The notes beneath the pieces were generated by a model. The model did not search any database. It was not told the DNA's origin and saw nothing but the letters and a program-made list of their open reading frames with translations. From NCBI GenBank assembly GCA_934448295.1, contig CAKSEY010000024.1, positions 1-36,732 on the forward strand: a stretch of 36,732 nt of DNA. Direction: 5' to 3'. This document shows positions 31,148 to 36,732 of this stretch, in pieces (the stretch's first letter is position 1; every line of letters starts with the position of its first letter). Source of the stretch: an uncultured Oscillospiraceae bacterium (GTDB taxonomy: Bacteria > Bacillota > Clostridia > Oscillospirales > Ruminococcaceae). Made by a program: the position numbers and the translations under genes.

Positions 31148-31197
31148 TAAATCGCTGACCGCACAGCGGCACACTACATAAAACGGAGGAAAACACA

Positions 31198-31806
31198 ATG
31201 TCAATGTATATCACCTGCCTCGATCTCGAGGGCGTACTGGTTCCTGAGATCTGGATAGCTTTTGCAGAAGCCAGCGGTATTCCTGAGCTCAAGCGCACCA
31301 CCCGCGACGAGCCGGATTACGACAAGCTCATGAAGTGGCGCCTTGGTATCCTCAAGGAGCACGGTCTTGGTCTTAAGGAGATCCAGGACACCATCGCAAA
31401 GATCGACCCCATGCCCGGCGCAAAGGAGTTCCTCGACGAGCTTCGTTCCATCTGCCAGGTGATCATTATTTCTGATACGTTCTCCCAGTTCGCAGGCCCC
31501 CTCATGAAGAAGCTCGGTATGCCGACCATCTTCTGCAACACTCTCGAGGTAGCGCCGGACGGCGAGATCACAGGCTTCAAGATGCGCTGCGAGCAGTCCA
31601 AGCTCACCACCGTAAAGGCGCTCCAGAGCATTGGCTTTGAGACCATTGCCAGCGGCGACAGCCACAACGATCTCGGCATGATCCGTGCAAGCAAGGCGGG
31701 CTTCCTGTTCAAGAGCCCCGACAGCATCAAGGCTGCCAACCCCGACCTTCCCGCATACGAGACCTACGACGAGCTCATGGCTGCCATCAAGAAGGCTATG
31801 GACTGA
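31198..31806 (+). CDS. thrH: ThrH-type phosphoserine phosphatase / homoserine phosphotransferase (202 aa)
   Basis: This HAD-superfamily enzyme is known in Pseudomonas to hydrolyse phosphoserine and to transfer its phosphate to homoserine. The N-terminus TCLDLEGVLVPEIWIAFAE closely matches ThrH: Asp9 is the nucleophile and the usual second Asp of DxDG is Glu11, a ThrH feature. Further motifs are VIIISDTFSQF (Ser/Thr motif II), a Lys in motif III (KLTTVKAL) and ASGDSHNDLGMI (Mg site). The length, 202 residues, is as in ThrH. Codon use is strongly biased, suggesting high expression. It has its own promoter and terminator. It probably serves serine (and perhaps threonine) synthesis. Confidence 0.9.
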   Translation: MSMYITCLDLEGVLVPEIWIAFAEASGIPELKRTTRDEPDYDKLMKWRLGILKEHGLGLKEIQDTIAKIDPMPGAKEFLDELRSICQVIIISDTFSQFAGPLMKKLGMPTIFCNTLEVAPDGEITGFKMRCEQSKLTTVKALQSIGFETIASGDSHNDLGMIRASKAGFLFKSPDSIKAANPDLPAYETYDELMAAIKKAMD

Positions 31807-31829
31807 TTATTACAGTTTTAACATTATCT

Positions 31830-31856
31830 GGCGCTGCTTCCTGGCAGCGCCTTTTT
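31830..31856 (+). terminator. thrH terminator
   Basis: GGCGCTGC and GCAGCGCC form a perfect 8-bp stem around TTCCTG, followed by five T. Confidence 0.85.
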
Positions 31857-31914
31857 GCTTCTGAAAATTATGTGAAATCTTCTGAACTAAGCCGATTTGC
31901 CCGCTGTCGGTGCG

Positions 31915-31943
31915 TTGACAGAAGTCGAAAAAAGTGATATAAT
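31915..31943 (+). promoter_or_regulatory. promoter of the GGDEF protein gene
   Basis: TTGACA (31915-31920), a 17-bp spacer and TATAAT (31938-31943). Transcription would start near 31950, upstream of the GAGAGGGTGA ribosome site. Confidence 0.8.
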
Positions 31944-31996
31944 TTTAAAAGAAACTGCACTATCTGATTTGGCAGGATTTGAGAGGGTGAGCGGTA

Positions 31997-33802
31997 ATAA
32001 ACACCACATTAAGCGATACAGAACGTCAGGCAGCGCTTCAGTCAACGCTGGTGAAGTGCGTTGAGACGCTTTATATAAACAGCGGCATAGACGGCGCGAT
32101 AAATCAGCTTCTTGAAATAATCGCGCATTATTACGGCGCGGACAGAAGCTATATCTTCGAATTTGACGAAGATATGAAAATGCTCCACAACACCTATGAA
32201 TGGTGCGCGGAGGGCATTGAGCCGGAGATAGAATTTCTCAGCAACGTTGAGATGTCAGTGATAGAACGCTGGCTGCACTTCTTCAACACCAAGGGCGAAT
32301 TCTACATAAATTCGCTCAGCCATGAGGTATCCGAGGATTCCGACGAGTACAAGATACTGGAGCAGCAGGGCATAGAAAGCCTGATGGCGGCTCCGCTGCG
32401 CAGCGGCAACGATCTTGTGGGATTCATCGGGGTGGACAATCCCCGCGACAACACTGATATGCTCATTCTTATGCGCATGGTGTCGGCTTTTGTCGTTAAC
32501 GATATGCAGAAGCGTGAAACTCTGGAGCAGAGGATACTGCGCGGTATTGGCAACTCCTTCGTGTCAATAAACACGGTTGACCTGGAAGCTGACACTCAGC
32601 ACGAGATAAAGCGCAACAAAGAGGTATGCAAATACGTTAACCGCAATGATAATGCGCGCAGTCAGATGAAAACAGCTATGACGGCGCTCGCCGACCCGAA
32701 ATATCTTCAGGATCTGCTGTGCTTCACGGATCTTTCCAGCATTGCCGAAAGAATGCCTGATATCAACGTCCTGAGCCACGATTTCCTTGCTTTTGACGGC
32801 CACTGGTGCCGCGGCAGCTTTTTCGCCATGAACCGCGACGAACATGGAAAGCTCATCGAAGCCGTATTTGCGGTGCAGTACATAGACGCCGAGAAGAAGC
32901 GGGAGCTGGAATATCAGCGGGCGCTCAAAACCGCGCTGGAAAACCAGAACGAGATATACGCGGAAATGCTGCATATGCAGGGCTGTGGGGTTATCGCCTG
33001 CGAGACCGACACGCGGGAGATAATTATGCTGAATGACGCGGCGCAGCAGCTTTTCGGAAATCCGCGCAGGGGCACGCTGCTAAAGGACGTGGTTTCGCCG
33101 ATACTTGTCAACGATATGTCCAAAATAACGGAGCAGCTCGACGCGATAGCGATGGCTCCGGGAAGCTGTAATTTTGAGTTCGCGATACGCGGCAAGGACG
33201 ATCTTGTGTATTTGAAAACCACGGCGCGGACTGTGGTTCTGGCTGGCAATGAGAACATCATGATACTCACGCTGATGGACATCACGGACAAGAAGCGGCT
33301 GGAGAACCGCCTGCTGGTGCTTTCCGAAACCGACCCGCTGACAAAGATATGCAACCGCGGCAGCGGCGAGCGCAGAACGGAGCGTCTGGTTGCGGACGGC
33401 ACGCCGGGGATGTTCTGCCTGCTTGATGTGGACAAATTCAAGACAATAAACGACACATTCGGTCATACCATCGGCGACAAGGCGCTCATTGCAGTGGCAG
33501 ACTGCCTGAAAAAGACATTCCAGGGCTGCGTTGTAATGCGGCTTGGCGGCGATGAATTCTCAGTTTACGCGCCGGAGGTCACCACTGAAAAGCACGGCGC
33601 CGAAATGATAAACAAGTTCTTTGACGCGATCAGCAGCACGGATATCCAGGAGATGTTCGGCAGAAAGATCACCGTCAGCATGGGGGCGGTTTTGTGCACT
33701 GAAAAGGGCATGAAGTTCGACAGAATGTACGCATTGGCGGACAACGCCATGTACTTCTGCAAGAGCACCCCGGGGAACAAGTACGCGTTTTATAACGATT
33801 AA
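31997..33802 (+). CDS. GAF / PAS-like / GGDEF diguanylate cyclase with probable AUA start (601 aa)
   Basis: This signalling protein probably makes cyclic di-GMP. From the proposed start, a GAF-type domain spans about residues 25-175 (YYGADRSYIFEF, ESLMAAPLRSGNDLVGFIGVDNPRDN), then a middle segment with a PAS-like part (GVIACETDTREIIMLNDAAQQLFG), then GGDEF (about 435-600: DPLTKICNRGSG, LLDVDKFKTINDTFGHTIGD, MRLGGDEFSVY). There is no RxxD inhibition site and no membrane segment. Start: the first conventional codon in frame is GTG 32051, with no ribosome site. The frame stays open upstream to a TGA at 31988, and GAGAGGGTGA stands 6 nt before ATA 31997, giving NTTLSDTERQAALQSTLV at the N-terminus. 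The start is therefore uncertain; 32051 is the fallback. Confidence 0.85.
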   Translation: MNTTLSDTERQAALQSTLVKCVETLYINSGIDGAINQLLEIIAHYYGADRSYIFEFDEDMKMLHNTYEWCAEGIEPEIEFLSNVEMSVIERWLHFFNTKGEFYINSLSHEVSEDSDEYKILEQQGIESLMAAPLRSGNDLVGFIGVDNPRDNTDMLILMRMVSAFVVNDMQKRETLEQRILRGIGNSFVSINTVDLEADTQHEIKRNKEVCKYVNRNDNARSQMKTAMTALADPKYLQDLLCFTDLSSIAERMPDINVLSHDFLAFDGHWCRGSFFAMNRDEHGKLIEAVFAVQYIDAEKKRELEYQRALKTALENQNEIYAEMLHMQGCGVIACETDTREIIMLNDAAQQLFGNPRRGTLLKDVVSPILVNDMSKITEQLDAIAMAPGSCNFEFAIRGKDDLVYLKTTARTVVLAGNENIMILTLMDITDKKRLENRLLVLSETDPLTKICNRGSGERRTERLVADGTPGMFCLLDVDKFKTINDTFGHTIGDKALIAVADCLKKTFQGCVVMRLGGDEFSVYAPEVTTEKHGAEMINKFFDAISSTDIQEMFGRKITVSMGAVLCTEKGMKFDRMYALADNAMYFCKSTPGNKYAFYND

Positions 33803-33860
33803 CTGTTGTCAGAATGATCATGGACCCCGCTTGGCTTATTTCCGCCCGGCGGGTTTCGCT

Positions 33861-34779
33861 TTATTCAGCGTGAAGCGCACAGTAAGCCTTGAATATGGAG
33901 CAGGAAAATCCGACAGCGAAAACCATGTCAGGATAATTTGCTTTCATCTTGTGTTGAAGCCCCTCCGCAGCCTTTTTACCTGCCGCGTCATTATTGAGAG
34001 CAATGCTGACCTTATGGATTTCCGGGTGTTCGGTAAGATACCGCTGAACCGCACTGAAATTCCCGCAGCCGTTTAAGCTGATACGGTGGTCTTTAGTCCA
34101 GTCAATTCTGAGCAGCTTGGAGAATGTAGCGTGGGACATAGCGTCTATCGGCGACTCAAAAATGCGGAGCGTATCCGAATTTCCTTTCATCACGAAAGAG
34201 TAGGATTTATCGCCGCCTGCAACCTCTCCGCGAAATTTCACCGGAGTAGTACCGCGCAGGGCACAGCTCATGATGTTTCCGCCAATGTCCCTGCCAAAAA
34301 ACAGACAGTTGTGGTGGGTCTCATCCTCGGCTATCATTTTCCTCTGTATCATTGAAAGAACAATGTCCTTATCAATGCCGCGCGTCTTTATAAGGTACGC
34401 GATCACTCTGGACGGCGATATGTTATGCGGAGGAATGGAGAAAATCGCTCGATTTATTTCTGGCTTTGGTTTTGGGACATAATAGCTTTCGTGTGCATGG
34501 ACTCCGTTTACTACCGTTTTCGCAATAAAATCAAGAGCCTGTTCGCGGCTGCAATTCAGCGTGTCTGCCACAAGGTCAACGGGAAATCCCTTTGCACCGT
34601 CCGAGTGCCGGTACCAATTGTTCTTGTCGGGGAAGATATACAGCCCTCCGCTGTCCTTTATATGCACGGATTTGTCGGTGATTTTGCCGCCCACGTCAAT
34701 CGTCATTGAGCATGAGCACAACGTCAAGACAGCTCACGCTGGCGAGTTTCATGTAATCTTCTTTGCTATATTTGTACAT
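33861..34779 (-). pseudogene. DUF3991/Toprim-like mobile-element gene with N-terminal frameshift
   Basis: A strong AAAGGAGG site precedes ATG 34779, which opens a 27-codon frame (MYKYSKEDYMKLASVSCLDV...) ending at TGA 34696-34698. The main frame continues in another phase from about 34705 with IDVGGKITDKSVHIKDSGGLYIFPDKNNWYRHSDG. It includes CLFFGRDIGGNIMSCALRG, then a Toprim-like part (SDTLRIFESPIDAMSH, VSIALNNDAAGKKAAEGL). Together they form the usual plan of DUF3991/Toprim proteins, primase-like proteins carried by integrative elements and plasmids. A one-base indel near 34700 explains the break. The C-terminus (MVFAVGFSCSIFKAY...) looks shortened or altered. The downstream frame could still be read from ATG 34727, but no ribosome site is evident. 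Confidence 0.7.
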
Positions 34780-34803
34780 ACAATGCCTCCTTTCATGTTT
34801 TGT

Positions 34804-34832
34804 TTGACTTTTGGAGTCGGATATGATATAAT
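34804..34832 (+). promoter_or_regulatory. promoter of the GNAT gene
   Basis: TTGACT (34804-34809), a 17-bp spacer and TATAAT (34827-34832). Confidence 0.75.
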
Positions 34833-34877
34833 CAATAGCAAATTGACCTATTAAAATATGTAAAGGGGGAAATAAGT

Positions 34878-35663
34878 ATGGAAATTAGATTCAAAGAATA
34901 CTATGAGAAGCTTCTGGAGCAGTTGTCTATTGATTACAACTGTAATCCAGCAGATTTACAGGCGAATGAGAATATCATCACAATCTCAGCACTTAATGAG
35001 AGGAGAAGAAGCTATAGTCCTGGTAAGCCGTTTCTGCAAATGGTGACACTTGGAATGAACACTGTAATTATGGCGGATGAATGTTTGCATGATTTTTTGC
35101 AAAACTTTATCCAAACGGTGGATGGACACCACCTATTTGAATTTGATAATCTCACGAAACTAAACAGAGAGTTGAAGAAGTATGGATATCAGATGAACCC
35201 AACACATCATATGTTTTTACCCTGTTGCAATATTGATGTAGAAGAACGCTGCCATGTAAAGTGGCTTTACGATAGTGAGATCAGCCCATTCTACGGTGAT
35301 CCACGGTTTCCAAATGCAATTGCGTTTCCTACACCCTGTCCGGTACGCCCTGATAGAATTGTTGTAGTTGCCTACGATGGTGATACAATCATGGGGATGG
35401 CAGGTTGTTCGGAAGATGCACCACATTGGCAACAGATTGGAATCGATATCTTGCCGGAATACCGTTCAAGGGGGATTGGTTCCTATCTTGTGACTCTGTT
35501 GAAGAACAAGATTATTGATATGGGTGACGTTCCGTTCTACGGCACTGCAACTGCGAATATTCAGTCACAAAATATCGCAATTAACAGCGGTTTTAAGGCT
35601 TCTTGGGTGGAAACCGAAGCAGTGAAGATTGAAGAAAACAACAACTCCGCATTTAACACTTAG
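34878..35663 (+). CDS. GNAT-family N-acetyltransferase (261 aa)
   Basis: This enzyme transfers an acetyl (or other acyl) group from CoA to an amine. The C-terminal half holds the GNAT core: RIVVVAYDGDTIMGMAGCSED, then motif A IGIDILPEYRSRGIGSYLVTLL with the R-x-x-G-x-G pyrophosphate loop, then ATANIQSQNIAINSGFKASW. The N-terminal ~120 residues (CNPADLQANENIITIS...) form a separate domain seen in some Clostridia GNAT proteins. The substrate is unknown. AAAGGGGGAAATAAGT precedes the ATG. The gene is more AT-rich in third positions than the metabolic genes and lies between mobile-element remains, so recent transfer is likely. The stop is TAG, just before a long terminator. Confidence 0.85.
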   Translation: MEIRFKEYYEKLLEQLSIDYNCNPADLQANENIITISALNERRRSYSPGKPFLQMVTLGMNTVIMADECLHDFLQNFIQTVDGHHLFEFDNLTKLNRELKKYGYQMNPTHHMFLPCCNIDVEERCHVKWLYDSEISPFYGDPRFPNAIAFPTPCPVRPDRIVVVAYDGDTIMGMAGCSEDAPHWQQIGIDILPEYRSRGIGSYLVTLLKNKIIDMGDVPFYGTATANIQSQNIAINSGFKASWVETEAVKIEENNNSAFNT

Positions 35664-35665
35664 AA

Positions 35666-35702
35666 CAGAAAATCACCGAAAACTACGCTCGGTGATTTTC
35701 TG
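35666..35702. terminator. bidirectional terminator between GNAT and YubB-like genes
   Basis: CAGAAAATCACCGA and TCGGTGATTTTCTG form a perfect 14-bp stem with a 9-nt loop. A and T runs within the arms allow it to work in both directions for the converging genes. Confidence 0.8.
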
Positions 35703-35705
35703 TTG

Positions 35706-36416
35706 CTACGGCTCCTGCTGCTCACAGTAGTCAGCCCTGCTTTCGGGGAACAGCGCTTCCTCCATGCTTATAGCGTCCTCTGAAAACGGAGCGCACTCCT
35801 GTTCGGCAATAAGCTGCCCGTTTTCGTACAAGCATGAACCGACGATTCTTCCGCCCAGACTAGCCCAGCGGTGATATATTCTAACGGCGGGATTAAGTTC
35901 AGCGAGCTTTCCGATCACCTTTATTGACGGATTGGCGGTTGTGACGAACCTCCATTTGTTGTATTCAATTTCGTAGATATGGGAGTTAGTCAACTGTCCC
36001 CAGTTCTGATCGCACCAGTCGCCCCAATTCGGCGCTCCGTACTTTTGCAGGCAGTCTATCATTCTTTTTCCGTCGGCAAAATAGCCGACGTCGGGATAGG
36101 GATAGCTGCCGGTGATACAGTGGTTGAAACCGTCATTGTTGCTGTAATATTCCTTGACAAGCCTGAACAGTCTGTCGTATTCATCGGCAGGCAGCTTTTT
36201 AAGGTGATGGTCTGCTGTACCGGGATTTACCGCCGTCAGATAGCAGTCTATCTTTACCCGCGACATACCTGCGGGAAGAGAGGCTAACTCGTCCGGCACA
36301 GGGAGGATTCTTGCAAAATCTATCATCGGATAATTCGGCGTCACAACGCTGTTTATCAGCTTTTCAATGTTAGGCTGTGAACCGCTTAAATGCAGTTCGT
36401 TTCGGATTTCGTGCAT
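35706..36416 (-). CDS. YubB/Api92 ferredoxin-like domain protein (236 aa)
   Basis: The N-terminus ELHLSGSQPNIEKLINSVV, the middle YFADGKRMIDCLQKYGAPNWGDWCDQNWGQ and NKWRFVTTANPSIKVIGKLAELNP... fit the YubB/Api92 (DUF1281-like) family. It is found mostly on plasmids, phages and integrative elements and has no established function. The NWGxWCxxNWG segment is the most telling. I begin at 36416 (MHEIRNE) because AAAGGAAACTCAA precedes it; the ATG at 36440 has no site. No signal or membrane segments were seen. Its presence beside a DUF3991 remnant suggests that the right end derives from an integrated conjugative element. Confidence 0.75.
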   Translation of the reverse strand: MHEIRNELHLSGSQPNIEKLINSVVTPNYPMIDFARILPVPDELASLPAGMSRVKIDCYLTAVNPGTADHHLKKLPADEYDRLFRLVKEYYSNNDGFNHCITGSYPYPDVGYFADGKRMIDCLQKYGAPNWGDWCDQNWGQLTNSHIYEIEYNKWRFVTTANPSIKVIGKLAELNPAVRIYHRWASLGGRIVGSCLYENGQLIAEQECAPFSEDAISMEEALFPESRADYCEQQEP

Positions 36417-36438
36417 TTGAGTTTCCTTTCTATAAGGC

Positions 36439-36473
36439 AAAAAAGCCGACTGTATTTCTGTAATCGGCTTTTT
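36439..36473 (-). terminator. terminator of the Rpn-like remnant
   Basis: AAAAAAGCCGA (36439-36449) and TCGGCTTTTT (36464-36473) pair around a 14-nt loop. Read on the minus strand it ends in a T run before the YubB-like gene's ribosome site. Confidence 0.7.
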
Positions 36474-36494
36474 AATGTTCAGGTGTAGGCTTGA

Positions 36495-36732
36495 TTATGC
36501 GGAAGTCTTTTTGGAAAGCTCCTCAACTATTGCTTCATCGATGTCAAGAATCTACGCGATTTCCTAAATGGAATAGATTTTCTTGGCAAGCATTTTCAAC
36601 GCTGTTTTGCGCTTGAGATCGTCTTTTTCTTCATTAACTAATTCTTCGACAATTTTGCACATAGTCTGTACGCCCTCCTTTGAATTCTTATAGTAGCCGG
36701 CTCTGTCCGCAAGGACCTTGTAGCTGATAGCG
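36495..36732 (-). pseudogene. C-terminal end of an Rpn/PD-(D/E)XK nuclease-family gene with two in-frame TAG codons (partial)
   Basis: The frame enters from beyond the right edge and reads YKVLADRAGYYKNSKEGVQT then MCKIVEELVNEEKDDLKRKT, which resembles the C-terminal tail of Rpn/transposase-type PD-(D/E)XK nucleases in gut Clostridia (EGVxxMCKxxE). TAG codons at 36564-36566 and 36552-36554 interrupt ...AKKIYSI and EIA. The reading resumes as ILDIDEAIVEELSKKTSA and stops at TAA 36495-36497. Both TAGs fall where Glu (GAG) would be expected (SIEEIAEI). The catalytic domain is outside the window. This is probably a decayed mobile nuclease gene. Confidence 0.6.

Noticed and set aside
34727..34727. 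ATG 34727 as the true start of an intact DUF3991-type gene
   Set aside because: It has no ribosome site. A strong site and family-like N-terminus lie upstream in another phase, so a frameshift fits better.
18343..36566. Reassignment of TAG (or TGA) to an amino acid in this organism
   Set aside because: TAG ends the Cys-rich gene and the GNAT gene at positions backed by neighbours or a terminator, and TGA ends many intact genes. Interrupted genes are therefore best read as pseudogenes.
1..36732. CRISPR arrays, tRNA and rRNA genes
   Set aside because: No regularly spaced repeats and no cloverleaf-type or ribosomal RNA sequence were recognised on reading both strands.

Overview
The window looks like a chromosomal segment of a low-to-moderate GC gut Clostridium relative, most likely Ruminococcaceae/Oscillospiraceae (Ruminococcus-like). 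This is inferred from strong AGGAGG-type ribosome sites, textbook TTGACA-N17-TATAAT promoters, a BceRSAB-type peptide-sensing module, a ThrH-type phosphatase, an SPDTG-type wall-anchored SGNH esterase, and remnants of the integrative elements common in this group. No tRNA, rRNA or CRISPR array was seen.

Layout. Positions 1-2.9 kb are an AT-rich accessory end. It holds a putative lipoprotein gene, a small inverted-repeat element and a decayed surface or amidase-like gene. At 2.8-5.4 kb is a metal-homeostasis island: a CsoR-type repressor, a P1B-type metal ATPase and a translationally coupled 55-residue membrane peptide, with CsoR-like boxes at both promoters. At 5.5-8.6 kb a GH31 glycosidase is divergent from an AraC/cupin regulator. 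At 8.7-11.4 kb lie a small membrane protein, an RNase Z-like metallo-hydrolase and an unknown 387-residue protein. A ZIP transporter with an 18-bp palindrome in its leader follows at 11.5-12.3 kb. Two tandem secreted paralogues of unknown function are at 12.7-14.8 kb, then acylphosphatase and a Cys-rich unknown protein. The 16.2-19.1 kb operon (RibD-like reductase, ferredoxin-type aldo/keto reductase, an ECF-type S component broken by an amber codon, DUF1893) has a promoter with the 19-bp spacer typical of MerR-family control.

The minus-strand ilvB-ilvN-ilvC operon (19.1-22.5 kb) makes the first two steps of branched-chain amino acid synthesis. IlvC carries an unusual Lys/Ala-rich tail. At 22.7-27.4 kb is a complete response regulator / intramembrane-sensing kinase / ABC ATPase / FtsX-type permease set, with a BceR-like box before the transporter genes. 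A marR-gltA operon (citrate synthase) follows on the minus strand. Then come a monofunctional GT51 glycosyltransferase, the anchored SGNH hydrolase, ThrH, and a GAF/PAS-like/GGDEF protein that appears to start at a non-canonical AUA codon.

The right end (33.8-36.7 kb) is again accessory. It has a frameshifted DUF3991/Toprim gene, an AT-rich GNAT acetyltransferase, a YubB/Api92-like protein and the tail of a decayed Rpn/PD-(D/E)XK-type gene, consistent with integrative-element remains. Four genes in the window are interrupted: two by TAG codons, one by TGA codons and one by a frameshift. Because both codons also end intact genes here, decay is a better explanation than recoding.
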